A stretch of DNA of 64,000 bases from a virus. The position numbers and the translations under genes were made by a program. Shown here piece after piece: positions 28,023 to 35,903 of this stretch. The stretch is taken from the IMG/VR virus record IMGVR_UViG_3300023174_000046, positions 124,001-188,000 of that record. The stretch is one strand, 5' to 3'. The stretch's first letter is position 1, and each line of letters opens with the position of its first letter. The notes under the pieces are model-generated. The model was given only the letters and a program-made list of their open reading frames with translations. It had not been told where the DNA came from and did not search any database.

Positions 28023-29120
28023 ATGGAGTGTCCTGTCAATAGTCATAATGAATGGGATGTTTTGGAGGAAGTTATTGTGGGTAATGGATTTCCAGAAAAA
28101 ATACCTATTGATGATATGTCTTTCCGTTTATTTTTTCACGATAATATATACGGCAAACCTACAACTTACTTTTCCGAACGCTGGGGCATGTGTTCTAAGA
28201 TAATAGATGAGCATAATGAAGATTTAGAAAATTTTGTTAGTCTACTGCAACAGAATAACGTAACAGTAAGGAGACCGAAGAAACCTACCAGTATAAAGAA
28301 GATAAAAACCTTGGGCTGGAATAGTATAAATTACCCCGCACTCAATGTAAGAGACCTAACCATGATAGTTGGTAGTACGATTATTGAAACACCTGTTTCT
28401 GCGCGCTGGAGACAGTTTGAAAATGATTATATGAAACATTTATTTTTAGAATACTTTAATAAAGGTGCAAGATGGTTGAATGCACCGCGTCCTATCGCTA
28501 CAGACAACTCATACGATTTGAATGAAGTGTATAAAACAGAAGGTGCAGAAGCATTTTATTTTGATATTAAAGATAAGTTTAGTCACGAATTAGATTGTGG
28601 ATATGAAATAATGTTTGACGCAGCAAACTGTCAACGTCTAGGTGATAAAATTCTTTTTAATGCACCTACTAAAAATGAGATGCTTGGAGTAAAGTGGTTA
28701 CAAGACATGTTAGGGGAAGCATATACAATCTGGCCATGCAATGTAACAGATCATCATATAGACTCAGTATTTTTACCTTTACGCCCTGGATTGGCATTAA
28801 TTACACTTGATATTGTTGATAAGTTGCCGTGTGAATTACAAAAATGGGATTTTATACGCATACCTGCAGAGCTTGATTCCGATAAAAACATAAACTACAC
28901 ACCGCTAGCATCTGAAAAAATTTATTGTAACGTACTTTCTTTAAATCCAAATAAAATTATTTGTTTGCCTGAGTATTACTCTTTACTATCATCAAAGCTC
29001 AAGCCTTACAACATTGAAGTTATACCTTCACAAATACGTTATAGTCGGTTATTTGGTGGTGGTCATCACTGTCTCTCGTTAGATATACGAAGACAAAGTA
29101 AGTTAGAAAGCTATTTTTAA
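28023..29120 (+). CDS. Arginine:X amidinotransferase (AGAT/StrB-like)
   Basis: A 365-residue enzyme of the glycine/inosamine-phosphate amidinotransferase family. ECPVNSHNEWDVLEEVIVG opens it. NVRDLTMIVG and ETPVSARWRQFE match the family, as does FDAANCQRLGDKI with the catalytic Asp. DHHIDSVFLPL holds the catalytic His, and GGGHHCLSLDIRR near residue 349 holds the nucleophilic Cys. The full triad is present, so an active enzyme is expected. Family members move the amidino group of arginine to an amine, giving guanidinoacetate or the guanidino groups of streptomycin-type sugars. Next to a deacetylase that can expose sugar amines, a guanidino-sugar is a plausible product (inference). Confidence 0.88.
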   Translation: MECPVNSHNEWDVLEEVIVGNGFPEKIPIDDMSFRLFFHDNIYGKPTTYFSERWGMCSKIIDEHNEDLENFVSLLQQNNVTVRRPKKPTSIKKIKTLGWNSINYPALNVRDLTMIVGSTIIETPVSARWRQFENDYMKHLFLEYFNKGARWLNAPRPIATDNSYDLNEVYKTEGAEAFYFDIKDKFSHELDCGYEIMFDAANCQRLGDKILFNAPTKNEMLGVKWLQDMLGEAYTIWPCNVTDHHIDSVFLPLRPGLALITLDIVDKLPCELQKWDFIRIPAELDSDKNINYTPLASEKIYCNVLSLNPNKIICLPEYYSLLSSKLKPYNIEVIPSQIRYSRLFGGGHHCLSLDIRRQSKLESYF

Positions 29121-29884
29121 TGAAATTATTAGTTTTAATATTTTCTTGCAAGAAAAATATAGACCGTTGCCTGGCAATACAACAGTCATGGCTGCAAGAT
29201 CTCAAGCAAAACCATATTGAGTATTTTTTTGTTTCTGCAGATGATCTAGAATTACAAGAACCGTCAATTAAACTAGAAAATTTTACTGAATGTTACGAAC
29301 AATTACCGCTTAAAACATTTCTTACTCTCAAACAAATTTACAATTATAAGTTTACACATCTTGTTAAAACAGATGATGATGTTTTCTTGAATATTAAAAA
29401 GTTAATTGCAACACTTCCGAAAAATGTTGATTATTCAGGCAAATTTAACCTCAAAGGTGTTGATGCGTCCATGATACACTATTATAAATGTAGTGGAGAA
29501 TTTAGAACACCAAAAAAGAAAGCAAGCCACGACTACGCAGAAGGGGGCATGTACATACTCAGTAAGAAAGCTGTTAAATATATTGTAAGTTGTGATCAGG
29601 AAACTTTCATTAATTCACCTAAAACTTATAAAGGTGAAGATGTTGCAGTTGGTGAACTACTTAATAATGAAAAATTTACTAAATTAGATCTTACAGATAG
29701 CTTATCTGACAAACTTAATATGGATATCACAAGAAATGGTGTCTCGTATCACCCGGTGCATAAATCGTTGATGCACAAATTATATAAAGCTAAGACAACG
29801 AACGACAGAATAGATATATTAGTTGCAAATACAGCAAAGAATGACTATAATAAACGGGATATATTTATTAGAAAATATGAGTAA
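29120..29884 (+). CDS. GT31-like glycosyltransferase (beta-3-galactosyltransferase type)
   Basis: A 254-residue protein. QQSWLQD, HLVKTDDDVFLN near residue 83 (the GT31 DDD motif), then YAEGGMYILSKKAV and GEDVAVGELL follow the GT31 order. These enzymes add Gal or GlcNAc in beta-1,3 linkage, in eukaryotes often on O-glycan cores. GT31 is uncommon in phages. It has no transmembrane anchor, unlike Golgi members. It abuts the amidinotransferase (stop and start share the region TAATG) and overlaps the next gene by 8 nt. Confidence 0.8.
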   Translation: MKLLVLIFSCKKNIDRCLAIQQSWLQDLKQNHIEYFFVSADDLELQEPSIKLENFTECYEQLPLKTFLTLKQIYNYKFTHLVKTDDDVFLNIKKLIATLPKNVDYSGKFNLKGVDASMIHYYKCSGEFRTPKKKASHDYAEGGMYILSKKAVKYIVSCDQETFINSPKTYKGEDVAVGELLNNEKFTKLDLTDSLSDKLNMDITRNGVSYHPVHKSLMHKLYKAKTTNDRIDILVANTAKNDYNKRDIFIRKYE

Positions 29885-30527
29885 TAATGTTTTAGTGCTA
29901 GCACCTCACGGTGATGACGAAGTTTTAGGCTGTGGTGGCAGCATTGCCAAGCATATTGAATTGGGTGATCAAGTTACAGTTGCTTTTATTAAAGCTGCGT
30001 ACGATGAGAGATCCACAGTACAGCTTCAAAACACGATAAGTGCGCAAAAAGTATTAGATTATGAGAGAATGATTATTATGAATTTAGATGAGAATACTAT
30101 TCATAACAAACTTGAGTTTATAAAAGAGCTTGAAGTAATCGTGAATACGGTAAAACCTGATACAATTTATTCAACTTTTTATGGCGATTTGCATCAAGAT
30201 CATCGCGCATTATTTGAAGCGCTCAATACAGCAGCGCGTGTATGGGCAGACCATCTTGTTAAAAAAATTCTACTTTGTGAGACAATATCTTCAACTGATC
30301 AAGGTATTATTCGTAATATTCATCCGTTTGTACCCAATTATTATGTAACATTAAGTGAACACCATATAGACAAAAAGATGAATGCATTATCATGCTATGA
30401 AAGGGAAATTAAAAAAGAATGTCACCCAAGATCAATAGAGCATGTTTTGAATGTAGCAAAATCTCGAGGTCGTGAGATAAGAAACTCTTATGCAGAAGCA
30501 TTTATGCTTATGAGATTTATAGATTAA
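29877..30527 (+). CDS. PIG-L/LmbE-type deacetylase
   Basis: A 216-residue protein started at ATG 29877, 8 nt inside the previous gene; an in-frame upstream ATG at 29823 would add 18 residues with no family match. VLVLAPHGDDEVLGCGGS carries the zinc-binding H-x-D-D motif, and GDLHQDHRA the second His pair. PIG-L/LmbE enzymes remove the acetyl group from GlcNAc-containing molecules, leaving a free amine. That amine is the kind of group the neighbouring amidinotransferase family uses. Confidence 0.85.
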   Translation: MSNNVLVLAPHGDDEVLGCGGSIAKHIELGDQVTVAFIKAAYDERSTVQLQNTISAQKVLDYERMIIMNLDENTIHNKLEFIKELEVIVNTVKPDTIYSTFYGDLHQDHRALFEALNTAARVWADHLVKKILLCETISSTDQGIIRNIHPFVPNYYVTLSEHHIDKKMNALSCYEREIKKECHPRSIEHVLNVAKSRGREIRNSYAEAFMLMRFID

Positions 30528-30528
30528 C

Positions 30529-31308
30529 ATGAATACTTGCAGACATAATAATAAAAATTATAATCTCAACGTAGCTAGTTATACAGAAGAAGAAAATTTT
30601 TTAAAAGAATTTATAGCTAAAGGTTACGTTTTCTTAGAGAATGTTGTTAACCTCAATTACAACTATAAAGAGAGATCTGAATATTCTAGAATAAAGCAAA
30701 TGGATGTTATTGATAATTTCTTTCCTGATAACCCCGAATATTTTCAAATTTATAATAGTTTTAAAAAATCAAAAATATTTGATATACTTTCCAATAATTT
30801 AACAAGCTTAAGACTGTATAATTTTATGTGTTTTCGTCTATACAAAGGGAACGAATGCTCATCATTGCACCGTGATGATGATTTTGCTATAACGTATACC
30901 CTCAAAACACCATTTGTAATTTGCTGGATGCCTTTGACAGACGTCTCTCTTGCGGCTGGTCCTCTTGCAATTGCAGAAAGAACCAAGACTGTGTATACAC
31001 AGCATGATATCAAAGAGGGTGAAAAATATATTCAAAAATATTTAAAAAGTAACAACGTTATGGAGAATATTGATGGTATACGCAATGCCATGCTAGAGGA
31101 AGAAGATTATAAAATTTCTGTACATAGAGATTTCGATACATTAATCTCACGTGATCTCAAAAAAGGTGATGTTGTTGTAATGAATCACGATATTGTTCAT
31201 GGATCATTAGATAATAATAATTTGATTCGGTCTTCTATTGATTTGAGATTGTTTTATAACTGTGACACAAATAATAATCTGCTCAAAAGAGTATCTCTAG
31301 ATACATGA
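30529..31308 (+). CDS. Fe(II)/2-oxoglutarate oxygenase (PhyH-like)
   Basis: A 259-residue protein. SLHRDDDFAI near residue 113 gives the H-x-D iron ligands, HGSLDNN near residue 223 the distal His, and RSSIDLR the 2-oxoglutarate-binding Arg, with LAAGPLAIAERT in between as in phytanoyl-CoA dioxygenase-like proteins. Such enzymes hydroxylate or halogenate small molecules, sugars or residues; the Asp ligand is retained, so hydroxylation is expected. The stop overlaps the halogenase start. A prolyl-hydroxylase role for the Thr-Pro proteins is possible but not shown. Confidence 0.78.
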   Translation: MNTCRHNNKNYNLNVASYTEEENFLKEFIAKGYVFLENVVNLNYNYKERSEYSRIKQMDVIDNFFPDNPEYFQIYNSFKKSKIFDILSNNLTSLRLYNFMCFRLYKGNECSSLHRDDDFAITYTLKTPFVICWMPLTDVSLAAGPLAIAERTKTVYTQHDIKEGEKYIQKYLKSNNVMENIDGIRNAMLEEEDYKISVHRDFDTLISRDLKKGDVVVMNHDIVHGSLDNNNLIRSSIDLRLFYNCDTNNNLLKRVSLDT

Positions 31309-32723
31309 ATAAAAGCATAGTTATTTTGGGTGGCGGTACTGCTGGTTGGATGAGCGCGCTTTTCTTTAAGAAAGCATACCCCCAATCAAAAGTTACTGTA
31401 GTTGAGTCCGAAGAGATAGGTATTATAGGCGTGGGCGAAAGCACCACACCGTATTTTATAGAAATGTTAGATTTTCTTGATATAAATGTTTTAGATATTT
31501 TAAAAGCAAGTGATATCGCTTTTAAAACAGGTGTAAAATTTGATGGATGGGGTAAAAGTATTTTCTACCACCCTTTTAATCTGAACGATGAACACTATAA
31601 TCATGATACTGCTCTTATTCAATACTATTTGAAAAATAAAGATACAAATGTGTTTAAAACATTAAACCCGTTAGTAACAATTACTGAACAAGGTAAGATT
31701 CAAAAAATTAAAAAAAACCTTCCACATAACGATTTTGCGGTTCATATTGATGCTTGCAAAACAAGCATTGCTTTAAAAAGTATTGCTCTCTCACGAGGCA
31801 TTCAGCTTGTACAGGGTGTAGTTGGTAGTGTAGAGGTAAAAGATAATAACGTTGCTTCTTTAATCTTAAATAGTGGGCATAGAGTTTGTGGTGATTTCTT
31901 TGTAGATTGTTCAGGATTTAATAGGGTTCTTGCAAATAAGTTCAATATTAAATTTTTAAAATTTAACGATTTATTGACAAATACAGCTATACCTTGCCCT
32001 ATTAAGAAGACTTTTTTTGAACCATATACAACCGCAAAAACCTTGAATTATGGCTGGACATGGAAGATACCTACACACTCTAGAACAGGTACCGGTTATG
32101 TTTTTTCAAGAGATTACACTGATATAGATAGTGCAAAAAAAGAATTTTATACATATTTGAAAACTGTTACAGATGAAGAAATTAACCTAAATAAAATTAT
32201 CTTTTTTGAAACTGGGACTCTTGAAAAAATTCATTTTAATAATGTATTAGCTGTTGGGTTAGCGTCACATTTTCTTGAACCACTAGAAGGCACATCTCTC
32301 GCTATATCTGCGATTATATTATTTGAGTTTATCAAACAAAAAGAAGGCTTTAATAGTAAAATACTACAAAAAATTTTACAGATAAAAGACTTTATTGTAT
32401 TACATTATTTAACTAAAAAAACACAGAGTAATTTTTGGTTGGACGCAAGCAAAAAAGCAAAAGAAAATAATTTAATTCAAAAACTCCTGTCTAGCAAAAC
32501 ATTAAATTTTGATTTATTTAAAGACAATGATTATTATTTTAGCTTTTTAAATCATCTCAACTTTTTACAGAATCTCGATGCGGTTGATACCAACACAAGT
32601 GTATCAACAGAACGCTATAAGACTGATTTTAGCTATATTAAGCTTTTAAAGTCTAAGGCATGGCATTACAGTCATGTTAAAAACGCTGTAGATTATAAAA
32701 CATATTACGAGCAGTTTCTATGA
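31305..32723 (+). CDS. Flavin-dependent (tryptophan-type) halogenase
   Basis: A 472-residue protein. G9-GGTAGW15 is the FAD-binding motif of flavin halogenases, and GWTWKIP near residue 250 is the W-x-W-x-I-P motif that distinguishes them from monooxygenases. AFKTG holds the Lys near residue 74 in the position of the catalytic Lys, and FLEPLEGTSLA near 325 provides the Glu. The key residues for HOCl use are therefore present. Known family members chlorinate tryptophan, pyrroles or phenols; a cyanophage member (VirX1) has been characterised. The substrate here is unknown. It is flanked by an oxygenase and a methyltransferase in an overlapping operon. Confidence 0.85.
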   Translation: MNKSIVILGGGTAGWMSALFFKKAYPQSKVTVVESEEIGIIGVGESTTPYFIEMLDFLDINVLDILKASDIAFKTGVKFDGWGKSIFYHPFNLNDEHYNHDTALIQYYLKNKDTNVFKTLNPLVTITEQGKIQKIKKNLPHNDFAVHIDACKTSIALKSIALSRGIQLVQGVVGSVEVKDNNVASLILNSGHRVCGDFFVDCSGFNRVLANKFNIKFLKFNDLLTNTAIPCPIKKTFFEPYTTAKTLNYGWTWKIPTHSRTGTGYVFSRDYTDIDSAKKEFYTYLKTVTDEEINLNKIIFFETGTLEKIHFNNVLAVGLASHFLEPLEGTSLAISAIILFEFIKQKEGFNSKILQKILQIKDFIVLHYLTKKTQSNFWLDASKKAKENNLIQKLLSSKTLNFDLFKDNDYYFSFLNHLNFLQNLDAVDTNTSVSTERYKTDFSYIKLLKSKAWHYSHVKNAVDYKTYYEQFL

Positions 32724-33397
32724 AGATATTAGAAGAAATAGACCGCAAATATAGTTTTGATAAACTTAAAAAAGTTATTGACGAGTTTGGTCTCTGCCCT
32801 AACTGGCGAGCAATTTTGGATAACAATAAGTCTATTAATTTAGAGTATAAAGTATTACTTTTTTACAAAAAAATCTTTCTTAAATATAAAATTGATAAAA
32901 CTAAAAATATTTTAGATGTAGGGTCAGGGCTCTGCCACAATTACATGATCAGCAATATAATTGGAGCAAAATGTACCTGTCTTGAAAAAATACCATGCTC
33001 CACAGGCACAGATGAAAGCAATCTGTACGCATTATTTCATAAAATTTTAAATATAGAGTCAACACTTTATTATAACATTAATTCACCCAACGTTTCTCTC
33101 CCAGGAAAATTTGATTATATACTATTACTCAACCAGACTTTCGATGAAAAACAAAACGCTAATGGTGATATAACTGTGTGGAGCATTGAGGATTGGGAAA
33201 CGTTTATTAAAAACCTGAACATCAACTTAAACCCTGGTGGCAAGATACTTATCAATTGGACGTTGCAACAGTTAAATGATGTGCATGAAAATGACCCGCT
33301 TTATACTAGCAAAAATGGAAAGATTGTTAAGTATCAGCACAATAAAAACTTTAAATTTTTTAAAAAACACCCAGAATTTAATGTGAGGTTTATATAA
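32720..33397 (+). CDS. Class I SAM-dependent methyltransferase
   Basis: A 225-residue protein. NILDVGSGLCHNYM is motif I, CLEKIP the acidic end of strand 2, and FDYILLLNQTF motif IV, with NPGGKILINW as post-motif III. It is not of the FkbM type, so a third methylation activity exists. Start and halogenase stop overlap (ATGA), which suggests coupled expression. The acceptor could be a sugar hydroxyl, amine or carboxylate. Confidence 0.7.
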   Translation: MKILEEIDRKYSFDKLKKVIDEFGLCPNWRAILDNNKSINLEYKVLLFYKKIFLKYKIDKTKNILDVGSGLCHNYMISNIIGAKCTCLEKIPCSTGTDESNLYALFHKILNIESTLYYNINSPNVSLPGKFDYILLLNQTFDEKQNANGDITVWSIEDWETFIKNLNINLNPGGKILINWTLQQLNDVHENDPLYTSKNGKIVKYQHNKNFKFFKKHPEFNVRFI

Positions 33398-33400
33398 TAC

Positions 33401-33634
33401 ATGGATATTGAATTGTTTGGATGGTTTTCTACATTCTTTCTTTGGGGTGCTGCTCTACCCAAGCAAAGGCATGTATTGCATCTCTGTACAGCCATAGCAG
33501 CTTTGTCTCGTGCGGTCTATATTATAACCTTGTACCTGGGGCCTACAGGTAATCTCGCTAGGCCATTGATAATAAATTGGATAGCGCTATTTGTTATTCA
33601 CCTATATCAGTACTTTGTATATAAAAATAAATAA
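33401..33634 (+). CDS. Small membrane protein
   Basis: A 77-residue protein with two or three hydrophobic segments (LFGWFSTFFLWGAALP, YIITLYLG and LIINWIALFVIHLYQYF). It starts 4 nt after the methyltransferase stop and ends just before a small Cys-rich gene. The hydrophobic turn pattern recalls small multi-span inner-membrane proteins, but I recognise no family. Confidence 0.5.
   Translation: MDIELFGWFSTFFLWGAALPKQRHVLHLCTAIAALSRAVYIITLYLGPTGNLARPLIINWIALFVIHLYQYFVYKNK
33626..33633 (+). promoter_or_regulatory. Possible late promoter AATAAATA
   Basis: Overlaps the end of the membrane protein gene. The gap to ATG 33638 is 4 nt, one less than usual. Confidence 0.4.
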
Positions 33635-33637
33635 TAA

Positions 33638-33826
33638 ATGGTAAGTTTGAGTGCAATTAACGATTTTTTTGATCTGTCTAAACCATGCCCCTCAGAAATA
33701 AAAAGATGTCGACAACTTAGAAACGATTACCGACTTGAACTTCGAAATATGAAGCAATGCACAAGCTGTGCAACACGAGTAGTAAAAAACGTTTATATTA
33801 ATAAAATAAATCAATGCTCGAATTAA
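33638..33826 (+). CDS. Small Cys-rich protein, paralogue 1
   Basis: A 62-residue protein. FFDLSKPCPSEIKRC, then a basic helix (RNDYRLELRNM) and CTSCATRVVKN. The next gene has the same plan (FFDMNQPCPSDIPDC, RKDYLNKLEEL, CSPCKMRGIRN), so they are tandem duplicates. The C-P-S, C and C-x2-C cysteines could bind one zinc. Function unknown; a small regulatory or virion factor is possible. Confidence 0.6.
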   Translation: MVSLSAINDFFDLSKPCPSEIKRCRQLRNDYRLELRNMKQCTSCATRVVKNVYINKINQCSN

Positions 33827-34017
33827 CTAAAATAGAAAGGTTTTTTGATATGAATCAGCCTTGCCCGTCAGATATACCTGATTGTGAACAACATAGAAAA
33901 GACTATTTAAATAAATTAGAAGAATTGAAAAAACAAAACGGTTGCAGTCCTTGCAAGATGCGAGGGATCAGAAACCATTATCTTCAAATTATTACAGGAG
34001 CGTATGGAGCTAAGTAA
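33814..34017 (+). CDS. Small Cys-rich protein, paralogue 2
   Basis: A 67-residue tandem paralogue of the preceding protein, overlapping it by 13 nt. All four cysteines (C-P-S, C at +6, C-x2-C) are kept, which suggests that the metal site matters. It also overlaps the next gene by 14 nt, so these genes are likely translated in series. Confidence 0.6.
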   Translation: MLELTKIERFFDMNQPCPSDIPDCEQHRKDYLNKLEELKKQNGCSPCKMRGIRNHYLQIITGAYGAK

Positions 34018-34333
34018 TTTTATAATAGGGTTTTTATCGACAAGTAGTTTACTGCTACTTTGGTTTTATTCTTCTTTAAAGATTACTTTAGCAGAAATCT
34101 TTTTTAATGAGAAAATTACAAATAATGATCAATTTGAAGACTTAATTATGATTCGTCTAAAAAATGAAAAACTATCACATTTATCAAGTTGTTATATTTG
34201 CATGAGTTTTTGGACATCATTTCTTGTAGGATGTCTTTTAACGTTTTTGGGTAGCCCCAACTATACCCCTGTCATTACATTCTTGACTTACCCCTGCTTG
34301 TGTTATATAATGAAGAAATATGTCTTTGATTGA
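34004..34333 (+). CDS. Membrane protein with CxxC-W motif
   Basis: A 109-residue protein with an N-terminal hydrophobic stretch (IIGFLSTSSLLLLWFY), a charged middle, and CYICMSFWTSFLVGCLL, a Cys-x2-Cys followed by a membrane span with Trp. This resembles DUF1360-type membrane proteins. The motif might bind metal at the membrane surface. The next gene overlaps it by 14 nt. Confidence 0.5.
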   Translation: MELSNFIIGFLSTSSLLLLWFYSSLKITLAEIFFNEKITNNDQFEDLIMIRLKNEKLSHLSSCYICMSFWTSFLVGCLLTFLGSPNYTPVITFLTYPCLCYIMKKYVFD

Positions 34334-35096
34334 TAGCAAAGTGTGTATCCTGGGGGATGGGTTCGTTGGCCAATCTCTAAAGAAAGCACTACAAAAATGT
34401 CATGATGTGGTTCTTCTTGGACCTCAAGAAGTGCCTGTACAGAAGGCTTTTGATGTCTGTTTTATTTGTGTGCCTACAAATAACACAAACAGTGTTACTG
34501 ATTTATCAAATATAGAAGACGCTTTTCACAAGATAAAGAGCAATCTATATATTATTAAGTCTACTGTGCCAGTTGGTACTTGTAAAGAATTGACTGATCG
34601 CTTTAAAGTAGATATAGTTTATTGTCCAGAATTTTTAAGTGAATCAACATACCACAATCCAACTAATTGTGCAGGCAATTTACTTGAATGGCCTTTTTTC
34701 GTTCTCGGTGGAAACAACGGGCCTGTTGATAATGCATATAATTTTTTATTAGAAATTTTTGGTCCCTGCAAGTCTTACTCTTTTGCTACTTTTGAAACTG
34801 CAGAGCTTTTTAAGTACACAATAAATTTATTCTGGACGTTTAAATTATCTTTTTTTAATAGCATATTTGATGTCTGTGCTGATTTTAATGTAGATTACAA
34901 AAAATTAAGAGAATTGGTACTTTTAGATAAACGTATACACCCGCTTCATACCGCTATTTTTAAAAATAAGAGAGGTTTTAGGGGAAAATGCTTGCCCAAA
35001 GATCTTGAATCCTTTGTATCACAAATAAAAAACAAACAAAGCAAAGATTTATTTGCTATGATTCAGCAATATAATAACCTTTTTATTAAAAAATAA
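34320..35096 (+). CDS. UDP-sugar 6-dehydrogenase-like protein, short form
   Basis: A 258-residue protein of the UDP-glucose/GDP-mannose dehydrogenase family. VCILGDGFVGQSL is the NAD-binding loop; CFICVPTNN, IKSTVPVGT and PEFLSESTYHNP follow in order. FRGKCLPKDLESF near residue 223 holds the catalytic Cys. Full-length enzymes run to about 390-450 residues and have a third, UDP-binding domain. This one stops right after the central helix, so it is C-terminally short. It could bind NAD and perform oxidation only with a partner, or act on another substrate. A uronic acid in the glycan would need this activity. Confidence 0.7.
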   Translation: MSLIDSKVCILGDGFVGQSLKKALQKCHDVVLLGPQEVPVQKAFDVCFICVPTNNTNSVTDLSNIEDAFHKIKSNLYIIKSTVPVGTCKELTDRFKVDIVYCPEFLSESTYHNPTNCAGNLLEWPFFVLGGNNGPVDNAYNFLLEIFGPCKSYSFATFETAELFKYTINLFWTFKLSFFNSIFDVCADFNVDYKKLRELVLLDKRIHPLHTAIFKNKRGFRGKCLPKDLESFVSQIKNKQSKDLFAMIQQYNNLFIKK

Positions 35097-35098
35097 TA

Positions 35099-35126
35099 TT
35101 GCATTTCTATCTTTCCAATTTAATAT
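35099..35126 (+). promoter_or_regulatory. Sigma70-like promoter
   Basis: TTGCAT, 16 nt spacer, TAATAT, then 6 nt to ATG 35133; a clear example of the promoter-to-ATG lock. Confidence 0.6.
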
Positions 35127-35132
35127 AACATT

Positions 35133-35333
35133 ATGTTTAAGTACAAAGCGGTGATCAAGGATAACTATTTAACTAAAACAAGAAATAAGTATGTACATGC
35201 AGCCAACAGCCTTGATGCACATAAATTTGCGCTTTATACAGTTAACCTTGCAAAAGAAGACATCATCAAAATTCTAGATGAAGATGGTGGCACGGTTTAT
35301 TCTGTTGCAAAAGGTTTCATACATAAGCATTAA
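35133..35333 (+). CDS. Small hypothetical protein
   Basis: A 66-residue protein, basic at the start (FKYKAVIKDNYLTKTRNKY) with a helix and an acidic turn (KILDEDGGTVYSVAKGF). No family recognised. It is first in a run of four small genes and has its own promoter with a predicted leaderless start. Confidence 0.55.
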   Translation: MFKYKAVIKDNYLTKTRNKYVHAANSLDAHKFALYTVNLAKEDIIKILDEDGGTVYSVAKGFIHKH

Positions 35334-35336
35334 TAT

Positions 35337-35537
35337 ATGAGCGATGTTGAAATAAATCTTGCTGATCTCAAAGCTGTGGTTGATATCATTAATTTGATGG
35401 CATCCCGAGGAGCCATTAGAGGTCAAGAGCTGGCAGTAATTGGTGGTGTCTATAATAAATATTCATACGTCATTGAAAAAATCAAAGAAAAGCAAGACAG
35501 TCCTAGGCCTGGAGTTGAATCAGATTCAGCGAATTGA
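35337..35537 (+). CDS. Small helical hypothetical protein
   Basis: A 66-residue protein starting 4 nt after its neighbour. Helices LADLKAVVDIINLMASRG and LAVIGGVYNKYSYVIEKIKEK look like a two-helix bundle, a plan common among phage early proteins. No family match. The following gene overlaps its last codons in another frame. Confidence 0.5.
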   Translation: MSDVEINLADLKAVVDIINLMASRGAIRGQELAVIGGVYNKYSYVIEKIKEKQDSPRPGVESDSAN

Positions 35538-35709
35538 TGATAAAAGCGTTGAAGTCAATTTCTCTATTACCCATGATGTTGAAGAGCTTTTTAAAAACGT
35601 ATACAAGCTCCATAAACTTACTGATAAGCAGTTTTGCAAAAAGATCGGTTCTATAATTGTTGAATATGTTGAAGAAAAATTGAATGAAAAGTATAGAGAT
35701 AGAAGTTAA
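35515..35709 (+). CDS. Small hypothetical protein, start uncertain
   Basis: About 64 residues when read from TTG 35515. The frame is open from TTG 35440 and has no ATG near the end of the upstream gene, so the start is a guess. The core (VEVNFSITHDVEELFKNVYKL, then FCKKIGSIIVEYVEEKL) is amphipathic and looks coding. It overlaps both neighbours, which fits coupled translation. Confidence 0.4.
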   Translation: MNQIQRIDDKSVEVNFSITHDVEELFKNVYKLHKLTDKQFCKKIGSIIVEYVEEKLNEKYRDRS

Positions 35710-35896
35710 AGATTCTTACAACGACAAACAAAATCTTATTGTCAAAATTGACGGTAAAGAGGTTGGTATCTTATACATTGACGAAGATCAGAAGTTTGAT
35801 TTACTTAAGATTCTACGCAGAGGCAAAGATGAAGACACTGAATTAATTGAGCCTCAAGAGCTGGACGACCTTGATGAAGACGGTGAAGAGTATTAA
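35684..35896 (+). CDS. Small acidic hypothetical protein
   Basis: A 70-residue protein, strongly acidic at the C-terminus (EDTELIEPQELDDLDEDGEEY), with two strands before it (NLIVKIDGKEVGILYIDED). It overlaps the end of the previous gene by 26 nt. Highly acidic small phage proteins can act as DNA mimics, but nothing specific supports that here. Confidence 0.5.
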   Translation: MKSIEIEVKDSYNDKQNLIVKIDGKEVGILYIDEDQKFDLLKILRRGKDEDTELIEPQELDDLDEDGEEY

Positions 35897-35899
35897 ATA
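35892..35899 (+). promoter_or_regulatory. Late promoter ATTAAATA
   Basis: 4 nt before GTG 35904, overlapping the previous stop. Confidence 0.45.
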
Positions 35900-35903
35900 A
35901 TAA

